Below, in pieces: positions 55,890 to 64,000 of a DNA stretch of 64,000 nt. The DNA lies in NCBI GenBank assembly GCA_020059605.1, contig JAGVBT010000164.1:1-64000 (forward strand), in the 5' to 3' direction. Position 1 is the first letter of the stretch; every line of letters starts with the position of its first letter. A program made the position numbers and the translations under genes. This DNA is from Deltaproteobacteria bacterium. GTDB lineage: Bacteria; Desulfobacterota; BSN033; UBA1163. Under the pieces are notes generated by a model. That model was not told where the DNA came from. It saw only the letters and a list, made by a program, of their open reading frames with translations, and did no database searches.

Positions 55890-56943
55890 TATGGAGACGC
55901 AACCTAAGGAAATCATCCGGGTGCTGGTGGTTGAGGATTCTCTGTTGATGTGTAAAATTTTGACCACAATCCTGAATGCCGATCCACAGATTCTCGTGAG
56001 CGCAATTGCACGAAACGGGAAAGACGCGGTTGACCTCGCACCTTACGTCAAACCGGATATCATCACCATGGATATGGAGATGCCCGTCATGGACGGGTTG
56101 GAGGCAACCAAACAGATCATGGCCTATCATCCCACTCCGATTCTGATCCTGTCTTCCTCCGCGTTCAAGATAGGGATACAGAAAGTATTTCGGGCCATCT
56201 CTCATGGGGCCCTGGACGTGATGGATAAGGGTGAGCTGGATCCCCGGGGAGGCAGGAAATCAGGAGATGTCTTGATCGCCAAAATAAAAAACCTGACCAG
56301 TGCAAAAATGGTGGATCGGCGTCTTATGAGGTTGTGGAACAAATGCCTCGTCCCGGACCTTAAAAAGCACAGTGGGATCCATTCCAATAAGATTGTTGCC
56401 ATCGTTGCTTCAACAGGGGGTCCCCAGGCGTTGTTGAAGATCCTCGGACAACTCCCCGAGGATTTTCCCTGTGGCATTGTTATCGTCCAGCACATCACCA
56501 GTGGTTTTCTCTCAGGCATGGTCGATTGGCTTGATAAGGAATGCAGGATCAGGGTGAAGATCGGTGAGGATTCGGAGGAGATCCGGCCGGGAGTGGCCTA
56601 TATTGCTCCGGACAACTTTCAGATGAGGGTAAAGGAGGGGGGGAGGATAAGCCTTGCCGATGAACCGGCCAATCAAGGCCACAAACCCTCAGGGGATGTG
56701 TTATTGGAGTCTGTGGGTAGAACTTATGGAAGAGGGAGCATAGGAGTCATCCTGACCGGCATGGGAAGGGATGGGGCAATCGGAATGAAGACGATCAAAC
56801 AGTCCCAGGGAAAAACCATTGCCCAGAATGAAAAGAGTTGTGTTGTTTTCGGCATGCCTCATGCGGCCTTAGAAATGGATGTGGTCGATCATGTGTTGCC
56901 ATTGGAAAGAATACCCGAAGAGATCATTTTAATGGTGAATTAG
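55882..56943 (+). CDS. cheB: CheB protein-glutamate methylesterase
   Basis: REC VLVVEDSLLMCKIL...MDMEMPVMDG; catalytic ASTGGPQALLKIL, QHITSGFLSGM, LTGMGRDGAIGM. Confidence 0.93.
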   Translation: MDDMETQPKEIIRVLVVEDSLLMCKILTTILNADPQILVSAIARNGKDAVDLAPYVKPDIITMDMEMPVMDGLEATKQIMAYHPTPILILSSSAFKIGIQKVFRAISHGALDVMDKGELDPRGGRKSGDVLIAKIKNLTSAKMVDRRLMRLWNKCLVPDLKKHSGIHSNKIVAIVASTGGPQALLKILGQLPEDFPCGIVIVQHITSGFLSGMVDWLDKECRIRVKIGEDSEEIRPGVAYIAPDNFQMRVKEGGRISLADEPANQGHKPSGDVLLESVGRTYGRGSIGVILTGMGRDGAIGMKTIKQSQGKTIAQNEKSCVVFGMPHAALEMDVVDHVLPLERIPEEIILMVN

Positions 56944-56946
56944 GTC

Positions 56947-57462
56947 ATGTCCCTTAAAAAACAGGGCCTTGAAGAGAAGATGGAATGGCCCCCTCCCGGG
57001 GAAAGAAGGGAAAGACAGATACTTGTCTTCAATGTGGCGATGCAAGAGTTGGGTGTGGATCTATCCTATGTCCGAGAAGTCTTAATGCCAAGAGAAATCT
57101 ATCCCTTTCCCAAGGCGCCGGACTTTATTGAGGGAGTGATCCGCCTGAGGGGACATCTCATTGCCTTAATCGACCTGCGTAAAAGACTACATCCGAATCG
57201 CACAGAGGAGAACCAGGAAAAAAAGATCATCATCTGCCAGGTCAACAGGCTGATTGTCGGAGTGATCGTCGAAAACCTGAGGGAGATCCTTTCCTTGCCT
57301 TTGGAAGAGATTCGGCCTATGCCCAGAGTGATCTCCATGCAGATGGAGGCAGAGGTCATCTCAGGAATCGCCACGGTTGGGGAAAGGGTTATCCCCGTTT
57401 TAAACCTGGAACAGATCATCACGAAAAAAATGGTTGGTCAACTTTTACCGGGGGAGGGATGA
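56947..57462 (+). CDS. cheW: CheW-like coupling protein
   Basis: QILVFNVAMQELGVDLSYVREVLMPREIYPFPKAPDFIEGVIRLRGHLIALIDLRKRL. Confidence 0.88.
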   Translation: MSLKKQGLEEKMEWPPPGERRERQILVFNVAMQELGVDLSYVREVLMPREIYPFPKAPDFIEGVIRLRGHLIALIDLRKRLHPNRTEENQEKKIIICQVNRLIVGVIVENLREILSLPLEEIRPMPRVISMQMEAEVISGIATVGERVIPVLNLEQIITKKMVGQLLPGEG

Positions 57463-58799
57463 GGCATATTCTACCCTTGTCATCCGGCGATTTTGCCTCC
57501 CTTCAAAGGCTTTTATCAGAAACCTATGGCCTTCGGTTTGAAGAAGACAGATGCCAAACCTTGCATCTCGCCCTCTGGAGGCGTTTGCAAAAAAGAGGTT
57601 ACCAATCTTACCAGGAATATTACCACTTTCTAAAGTATCATCCGGAAGGGCCTCTTGAAATACGGGATCTGGTCGATTTGATTACGATTCAAGAGACCCA
57701 TTTCTTTAGAAATAAAGCCCAATTTGATGTCCTGATACAATTTGTCCTGCCTGAGATCATCGCAAGGAAGAAAAGATCAGAGGACAGAAGTATCCGCTGT
57801 TGGTCGGCAGGATGTTCAACGGGGGATGAGGCCTATTCCATCGCTATTGCAATGTTGGAGGCTTTACCGTCGTGTCAGGAATGGAGCCTGTCCATTTTTG
57901 GGAGCGACATCAACAGAAACGGATTGGCCTGGGCAAGAAGGGGAATCTATAGTGAAAAGAATATTTCCAATTTGCCAAAGGAATATCTGAATCGGTATTT
58001 CAAGGTTCAGGGCTCAAGCTACCTTCTCCATCCTGAGATAAAAGAAATGGTTCAGTTTGAATACCATAACCTGGCGAAAGGTCCATTTGCCGATGAGAGA
58101 ATGATCAACATTGATATCCTCTTTTGCCGAAATGTCATCATCTACCTTGACGTTGAAACTACCCGACATATCATTGAACATTTTTATCATTGTGTTGCCC
58201 CGGAGGGCTATCTCTTCCTCGGCCATGCGGAGACCCTCTGGCAGATTTCCAACAGGTTTGAAGGCATTGAGTTTCCCTACACCTTCATCTACAAGAAGCT
58301 GATCAACCCGGTTCAGAAAGAGGGCGTAAAACCGCTGATGGTCTTACCGGAGATTCGTTTAGCGAAACTCGCCCCTGCTGCAAAACCAACCCTCCCTCCC
58401 TCCTTGACCATGGCAACCCTCTTGGCCAATGAAGCGAAATACAAAGAGGCGGCTGATATCCTTACAAAGATCATAGCGGAGGATAGCCTGAGCGTGGAGG
58501 CCTATTATTTCTTAGGAGTACTCTCTTATAAAACCGGTGATCTCAAAGAGGCCGAAGCCCAATTCAGGAAGGTCATCTATATTGATCCCAATTCAGCCCT
58601 CGCTTATTTCAACCTCGGGAATATCTATTTATACCAGGGAAGGATCAGGGAAGCGACCAGAGAATTTAGAAACGTTATTCGAATTCTGGAAAAGGGACCG
58701 AAAGATGAACAGATCAGGTTTTGTGAAGATTTCACGGCGGATTTTCTATTAAAGGCATGTGGAAAGATGCTTATGGAAATCTCAAAGGGGGGCAAATAA
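57459..58799 (+). CDS. cheR: CheR methyltransferase with C-terminal TPR repeats
   Basis: ETHFFRNKAQFDVL; RCWSAGCSTGDEAYSIAI; DILFCRNVIIYLD; TPR AYYFLGVLSYKTGDLKEAEAQFRKVIYIDPNSALAYFNLG. Confidence 0.92.
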   Translation: MRHILPLSSGDFASLQRLLSETYGLRFEEDRCQTLHLALWRRLQKRGYQSYQEYYHFLKYHPEGPLEIRDLVDLITIQETHFFRNKAQFDVLIQFVLPEIIARKKRSEDRSIRCWSAGCSTGDEAYSIAIAMLEALPSCQEWSLSIFGSDINRNGLAWARRGIYSEKNISNLPKEYLNRYFKVQGSSYLLHPEIKEMVQFEYHNLAKGPFADERMINIDILFCRNVIIYLDVETTRHIIEHFYHCVAPEGYLFLGHAETLWQISNRFEGIEFPYTFIYKKLINPVQKEGVKPLMVLPEIRLAKLAPAAKPTLPPSLTMATLLANEAKYKEAADILTKIIAEDSLSVEAYYFLGVLSYKTGDLKEAEAQFRKVIYIDPNSALAYFNLGNIYLYQGRIREATREFRNVIRILEKGPKDEQIRFCEDFTADFLLKACGKMLMEISKGGK

Positions 58800-58800
58800 G

Positions 58801-59910
58801 ATGAAGGAAGAGAAAAAAATGGAGGTTTACCTTTCTTCCGTGAGGCATGATATGCGAAGCGAGATCATGGTCATTCGGGAAGGGGCAAGCATCATCCTGG
58901 ATAATCTTGTCGGCTCAAATTGCGAAAACTGTTTCGCCCTCTTGAAGCATGCCTTAAAATCCACGGACCAATTGAATCAATTGGTAGGAGAATCCCTCAC
59001 CTCCTCCCGTTTCATGAACCTGGTTCAGCCTCTTCTCTCTGCAAAAGAGGAAGAACTGGCCCATGCGAACCGGGAGCGTCTGAAGAAGGAGGGGGAACTG
59101 GAAAGGTTGAAAGAACAACTTCGGGTGAATGAAGAGGAACTGAGAAGTGTCAAAAAGGAACTTCTGAAAAAAGAGGAGGAATGGAAGAGCGTCAGGGAGA
59201 AACTCCCAGCCATTGGCGATGAACCCCAGAAGGCAAAGGAGGGGTCCCCGGAGCGTAGGATGGGGCTGATCACCTATGAGCTGATGGGGATGATCTCCCA
59301 TATCATTCGAACTCCGCTGGCAGTCATCAAAGAGAGCCTCTCCCTGGTACTGGATGAAATACCGGGGGGGCTAAACACCCAGCAGAAAGAGTTGCTATCC
59401 AACGGGAAAAAAAGCGTCGATGGCTTAATCCACTCCATTGAGGAATTGTCACGGGAATCCTGGGATGAAATCATTCGCTCAGCACGGCAACATTTTTCCG
59501 CCGATTCCCTTTCTCCAAAGAATGAATTATTCCAGAAAAAGAGGATTCTTATCATCGAAGACCAGGCCATGATCTCCAACATGCTTAAGATAAGATTAGA
59601 GGCAAACGGCTATGAGGTCATTACGGCTGCAGATGGCCAGGAAGGTCTGGAAAAGGCACGCCGGGAAAACCCGAACCTGATTCTCCTGGATATTATGCTT
59701 CCTAAGATGGATGGATACAAGGTTTGCCAGCTTCTTAAATCGGACCCAAAGTATCGATCCATTCCGATCATCATCTCCTCTGGGAGGACACCCCAGGAAA
59801 TCCAGAAGGTGGGCAAGGAGGTTGGTGCGGATGCATTCGTATCTAAACCGTTCGAAGCAGAAGTGTTGCTCAAAAAAATTCAGGAGCTTTTAGAAAGAAA
59901 GGAGAAGTAA
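58801..59910 (+). CDS. protein with two H-box (HisKA-like) segments, coiled coil and C-terminal receiver, no HATPase domain
   Basis: SSVRHDMRSEIMVIREGASIILDN and GMISHIIRTPLAVIKESLSLVLDE; REC RILIIEDQAMISNMLKIRL...LLDIMLPKMDG...SKPF. Confidence 0.75.
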   Translation: MKEEKKMEVYLSSVRHDMRSEIMVIREGASIILDNLVGSNCENCFALLKHALKSTDQLNQLVGESLTSSRFMNLVQPLLSAKEEELAHANRERLKKEGELERLKEQLRVNEEELRSVKKELLKKEEEWKSVREKLPAIGDEPQKAKEGSPERRMGLITYELMGMISHIIRTPLAVIKESLSLVLDEIPGGLNTQQKELLSNGKKSVDGLIHSIEELSRESWDEIIRSARQHFSADSLSPKNELFQKKRILIIEDQAMISNMLKIRLEANGYEVITAADGQEGLEKARRENPNLILLDIMLPKMDGYKVCQLLKSDPKYRSIPIIISSGRTPQEIQKVGKEVGADAFVSKPFEAEVLLKKIQELLERKEK

Positions 59911-59959
59911 GAAGACCGTTTGAGATCGAGGAGATAGGTCTCCCTATGACTCGATCGAC

Positions 59960-61315
59960 CTATCTTCCCACCTTTTTTTTCGGGGGAGGAGATACCGGTT
60001 CCTTGCAATCGGACTTCACCCATTCTTCATGAAATCTTCGTAGGATTTCCTCCTGCTGGCGGATGGCGAAATCCGCGTATTTGGGATCTTTCTTCCTGTA
60101 GGTTCTCTCAATAAAAGCGATGGCATTCTTCGTGGTTTTCATCTGAGAAAAGATCATCTCGCATTTCCTGAGTCCCCACCGGGCCTCAATGGAGTCTCCC
60201 GGATGGGGGGAGAGCCAGAGGTAGTTCTGGAAAAGATGGCGGAAGGTGACGGATTGCCCTTTCTGAATGGGAATTGAAATGGCTTCCATTTTCCCTTTTA
60301 CCCTTTCCCTGTCGAGGTCATTCGATTCAATGATCCGGGCGAGGTGGTCCATCAGGAGGATGATCCGGCCATCCCGTCCGGGCGTGCTGTGAAGTTCCCA
60401 GAGTGCGGACCCCTCCCGGCATCCTCCCTTGTGGCATCGCTGATACCCTGCCTGGACGATAGGGACCCGGTCCATGAGATAACGGACCGTGGTGTCGAGC
60501 ACTCTCTCCAGTTTTTCCCACGGGTCATAATCGGTTGGGTCAATCCGCTTTGCGACTGCTTCAACAAAGTCGGTATGACCTTCATAGAAATCGGAAGCAT
60601 ACTGCTCCAGCGAATAGAAGGGGTGTTCCGGCGGAGGCAGGTACTGCCATTTTCCATCTTTGAAGACCGGCCAGCGAAACCTTACCAGGCCGGAAAAGAC
60701 TGTGGACTCCGGCCTCGGGGTCAGGAAATCCCTCCCGCTTAATTGGTGGACCTTTGCCGGAGAGGTTGCCTCCCATGTCTGAAGGGGATGGGCGCTGCTC
60801 CCGTCTGAAATGACGCGGCCGATTACTCCGCCATGGGACTCTGTGACAAAGAAGGGTGTTCCCGGGGTGACCGACTCGCGGTCAATTCGGATGGGATAAG
60901 TGTCGGAGGGAAGGGTTCGTGTCGTTGTCTCCGAAAGCATATAGAGAAGGGCTCTCCTGAAACGGAGGTCTTTGTGCCATTCGGAATGGGTGGGAAGATG
61001 TCCCCATTGCGTCGACCAGTGTCCGATGAGTTGATTGTCTTTTGTCGTGGCGGCTGCGGGAAGGCGGGCAATTCGCGCATAGATCCACCGGACGGCGTAA
61101 AGGACATCCGCGCAGTCAACGGGTATGTTATGGCGGATGAAAAAATCTTCCGTGAGATTGACCTCGACCCACCGGGCGTAATTTTCTTCTTCTTCGATGC
61201 TCCATCGCCGTTCCCCAACGGTCCAGACCTGAAGCGGAGGCTCCAGGGCCGAACGGCCGAAAGCAGGGGCAACCGGAGAAAGCGACAGAAGAAGCATGAG
61301 CAGAATCAATTTCAT
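59960..61315 (-). CDS. secreted hypothetical protein, possible papain-/NlpC-like fold
   Basis: signal peptide MKLILLMLLLSLSPVAPAFG; VDCADVLYAVRWIYARI...FFVTESHGGVIGRVI. Confidence 0.6.
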   Translation of the reverse strand: MKLILLMLLLSLSPVAPAFGRSALEPPLQVWTVGERRWSIEEEENYARWVEVNLTEDFFIRHNIPVDCADVLYAVRWIYARIARLPAAATTKDNQLIGHWSTQWGHLPTHSEWHKDLRFRRALLYMLSETTTRTLPSDTYPIRIDRESVTPGTPFFVTESHGGVIGRVISDGSSAHPLQTWEATSPAKVHQLSGRDFLTPRPESTVFSGLVRFRWPVFKDGKWQYLPPPEHPFYSLEQYASDFYEGHTDFVEAVAKRIDPTDYDPWEKLERVLDTTVRYLMDRVPIVQAGYQRCHKGGCREGSALWELHSTPGRDGRIILLMDHLARIIESNDLDRERVKGKMEAISIPIQKGQSVTFRHLFQNYLWLSPHPGDSIEARWGLRKCEMIFSQMKTTKNAIAFIERTYRKKDPKYADFAIRQQEEILRRFHEEWVKSDCKEPVSPPPKKKVGR

Positions 61316-61439
61316 TGATGCTATTTAAAAAGATTGCAATGAGATTGTCAACAGGTTCAAAATAAGGTATCCTTTTTCCAATAAAAACAATCCCTCATGT
61401 CGGAGCACCGCCCTCGAGGGATGAAATGTTCCAGAGTCA

Positions 61440-61582
61440 CGGGTTAGGGTTACGGTGACGAAGCCCCTGCCTACCGGCAGGCAGGGGCTTCGTTCATAAA
61501 AGGTTACGTTGATCGTCTTTTAATTGTTTTCCCTAACCGTTACCGATATCCGAAACGGGCCTCGTTACCCTAACCGAAAGAC
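61440..61582. repeat. GGTTACGGTGACGAAGCCC-family inverted repeat with 15 bp perfect hairpin
   Basis: ACGAAGCCCCTGCCT (61458-61472) / AGGCAGGGGCTTCGT (61479-61493); right end CGGGCCTCGTTACCCTAACC. Confidence 0.65.
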
Positions 61583-61680
61583 GAAGATCAAACTTCGGTA
61601 CGAGTTTCGACAACGACAAACGTTGGTTGTTACCATTGTCCTTTGGACGAAACCCTTATTTTCAGAGCAAGGAGGTTCAT

Positions 61681-63180
61681 TTGAGCCGGCAGATCCGGAT
61701 CTTAATCGCCGAGGAAGACGAGACCTTTGTCAAGATGATCGAACACTCCCTGAGGGAGTCGGGGGGGAGGTATCTCATCGAAAAAGTTTCATCCGGAGAA
61801 GCCTGCCTGAGCAAACTCCGGGACGAGCAGTTCAACATCCTGCTTCTGGACCATTCTCTTCCGGATGGAGAGGGACTAAACTGGCTTCGGAAGTTTAATC
61901 GGATGGGAATCGGTATTCCCACCATCTTCATCACCGCCAAGGGAGATCCCAGGATGTCCCTTCAAGCGATGAAGGAGGGGGTCTTTGACTATATCAACCG
62001 GTCTGCGGAGTGCGCCAAGGCGTTTCCTTTTGTCGTGAATCGGGCCATCGAGGGATATAACCTGATGGTGGAGAAGGTGAAGCTTCAAAAAGAGTTGATT
62101 GAGACAAAGAATTTTCTCGAATCGATCGTGGAGAGGGCGGGAGATGCTATTTCCGTGGTTGACCTCCAAGGAAAGATCCTTTACTGGAATGAGGGAGCGG
62201 AGAAGATTTACGGATACCCAAAAGAGGAGGTGCTTGGCAAACGACTGTCCGATTTTCTCTTTCCCGTGGACGAAAGCCTGAAAGTGGAAGAAGAGAGATT
62301 GTTGGGTGAATTGATGGCGAGGGTGAAAGAAGGAGAAGCGGTTCCCAATGTAGAAGTCAAAAGGAAGACGAAAGAGGGAAAAGAGATCATCACGAGCATG
62401 ACCATCTCTCCGTTAAGGGATGCGGAGGGAAAGGTCATCGCCGCATCGCGAATCTGCAAAGATATTACCCAATTGAAGAAAGCGGAGGAACGGCTCACTC
62501 TCGCAGAGAGGTTAACCTCTCTGGGAGAGATCTCCGCGGGCGTGGCCCATGAACTCCGAAATCCTCTCGCGGGAATCAAATTAAACACGCAGATTCTTCT
62601 ACGAAAAAAGGATTTCCCCGAGATGGGAAGGCGTCTCCTGGAGAGCACGCAAGAGGGAATCGAGAAGATCCAGAAGATCGTGGATGATATGCTCCACTTT
62701 GCCAAGCCAAGACCATCCCATTTTAAAGAGGTCGAAATCAACCGGGTGGTGGAAGACAGTCTCACCATTTTTCAGACGAAATTGAAGAGGGGCAATATCT
62801 CCCTGGAATTTTTTAAAGGCGAGAGATTGTCGGCGGTATGGATTGACCCTCATCAGATCCAGCAAGTCCTGATTAACCTTATGCTCAATGCCATTCAGGC
62901 AATGGAAAAAGGGGGAACCCTAACCCTGCGGACGTTTTTAGATCATGGGAATCATGTGGCGATTGAAGTGAGAGATACGGGAGTCGGGATTCCCCAATCT
63001 CATCTGAAGAAGATTTTTGACCCGTTCTTCACAACAAAATCTGAAGGGACGGGTTTGGGACTCTCCATCACCCTGAAGATTTTGGAGAGTCATGGGGCGA
63101 CCATCGATGTCGAGAGCCGGGAAGGGAAGGGATCCGTATTCACCATCCATGTGCCGGGGAGGAGTAAGGGTGAAGTTTAA
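61681..63180 (+). CDS. REC-PAS-HisKA-HATPase histidine kinase (NtrB-like)
   Basis: REC LLLDHSLPDGEG; PAS; GVAHELRNPLAGIKLN; LINLMLNAIQAM; DTGVGIP; GTGLGLSI; TTG start with AAGGAGG Shine-Dalgarno. Confidence 0.9.
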   Translation: MSRQIRILIAEEDETFVKMIEHSLRESGGRYLIEKVSSGEACLSKLRDEQFNILLLDHSLPDGEGLNWLRKFNRMGIGIPTIFITAKGDPRMSLQAMKEGVFDYINRSAECAKAFPFVVNRAIEGYNLMVEKVKLQKELIETKNFLESIVERAGDAISVVDLQGKILYWNEGAEKIYGYPKEEVLGKRLSDFLFPVDESLKVEEERLLGELMARVKEGEAVPNVEVKRKTKEGKEIITSMTISPLRDAEGKVIAASRICKDITQLKKAEERLTLAERLTSLGEISAGVAHELRNPLAGIKLNTQILLRKKDFPEMGRRLLESTQEGIEKIQKIVDDMLHFAKPRPSHFKEVEINRVVEDSLTIFQTKLKRGNISLEFFKGERLSAVWIDPHQIQQVLINLMLNAIQAMEKGGTLTLRTFLDHGNHVAIEVRDTGVGIPQSHLKKIFDPFFTTKSEGTGLGLSITLKILESHGATIDVESREGKGSVFTIHVPGRSKGEV

Positions 63181-64000
63181 AATCTTGGTGATTGATGATG
63201 AACCCATTCTGAGAGAGTCCCTCGAAGTGGCGCTAACGAGTCTGGACCACGAGGTGATCACTGCCAGGACCGGAGAGGAGGGGCTGGAATTTTTGGAGAA
63301 AGAGCCTCCCGACCTTATCCTGCTGGACCACTGGTTGCCCGGCATCAATGGGGATGAAGTTCTCCGGAAGATCCAGGAGAGGGATTCTGAGATCCCCGTG
63401 ATCGTCATGACTGCCCAGGGTTCCATTGAACTGGCGGTCAGCTTAATGAAGATGGGGGCCTTCGATTTTCTGGTCAAACCCTTTGAGCTGGACCAGATTG
63501 AGAGTCTGGTCCAGAAGGGTCTTGAGAGAATCCGGTTAAAAAAAGAGGTCGAATGGCTCCGAATCCAGTATCAGGAAAAATTCCGTTCCGGTGGGTTCAT
63601 CGGAGTCAGCCGTAAGATGAAGGAAATCCTGGAATTGGCAGAAAAGGCAGCCCAGAGCTCCGAGACGACCATTCTGATCGAGGGGGAAACCGGAACGGGG
63701 AAGGAACTTCTTGCCGAATACATTCATTTCTTAAGCCCCCGCTCCTCCTTTCCATTTATTCCCATCAATTGCGGCGCCATCCCCAAGGACCTTTTTGAGA
63801 GTGAACTCTTCGGTTATGAGAAGGGGGCCTTTACCGGAGCCCTGGAGAAAGGGAAGATGGGGAAAGTGGAGGCCGCAGAGAAGGGGACGCTCTTTCTTGA
63901 CGAAGTGGGAGAACTCTCTCCGTCTGCACAGGTGAAGGTATTGAGGGTTCTTGAAGAGAAGGAATACTTTAAGGTCGGAAGTATTGAGAAGAGGAAGGCG
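63170..64000 (+). CDS. sigma-54-dependent NtrC-family response regulator (truncated by window end)
   Basis: GTG start; VKFKILVIDDEPILRESL, LLDHWLPG, GETGTGKELLAEYIH, ESELFGYEKGAFTGA, GTLFLDEVGELS; no stop before 64000. Confidence 0.93.
   Translation, partial: MKFKILVIDDEPILRESLEVALTSLDHEVITARTGEEGLEFLEKEPPDLILLDHWLPGINGDEVLRKIQERDSEIPVIVMTAQGSIELAVSLMKMGAFDFLVKPFELDQIESLVQKGLERIRLKKEVEWLRIQYQEKFRSGGFIGVSRKMKEILELAEKAAQSSETTILIEGETGTGKELLAEYIHFLSPRSSFPFIPINCGAIPKDLFESELFGYEKGAFTGALEKGKMGKVEAAEKGTLFLDEVGELSPSAQVKVLRVLEEKEYFKVGSIEKRKA

Noticed and set aside
1-64000. CRISPR arrays, tRNA and rRNA genes
   Set aside because: No regularly spaced direct repeats, tRNA T-loop/acceptor pairs or rRNA-like segments were recognised by eye; a tRNAscan/Infernal run would be needed to exclude them fully.

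Overview
The 64 kb window is a chromosomal fragment that looks deltaproteobacterial/Desulfobacterota-like; this is inferred from gene content, not verified. No rRNA, tRNA, CRISPR array, transposase or prophage was recognised. From left to right it contains: small ORFs and a VapBC module; a large MalT/BTAD-type regulator; a LexA / degenerate RecA-like / small protein / divergent family-B DNA polymerase cassette; DedA, ferredoxin and a cold-shock gene with an attenuator-like leader; a peroxide/redox cluster with a probable selenocysteine peroxiredoxin (in-frame TGA exactly at the peroxidatic Cys position); an isoaspartyl-dipeptidase plus dipeptide ABC transporter locus; an orphan PD-(D/E)XK nuclease, pepA and hemE-hemH-hemY; a TRAP-TAXI transporter locus; nth; and a non-flagellar chemosensory cluster (HEAT, HD-GYP, REC, CheW, PAS-MCP, CheA-REC, CheB, CheW, CheR-TPR, H-box/REC protein) followed by a hybrid kinase and an NtrC-like regulator cut by the window end. 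Several families of dispersed palindromic repeats occupy the intergenic regions, are sometimes nested in each other, and in one case sit in frame inside the polymerase ORF. The best candidates for an under-described system are the LexA-RecA-like-PolB cassette (about 6.0-10.3 kb), the Sec-peroxiredoxin (16.9-17.5 kb) and the cspA leader (12.34-12.45 kb). All calls come from reading the sequence and supplied translations; no database search was run.
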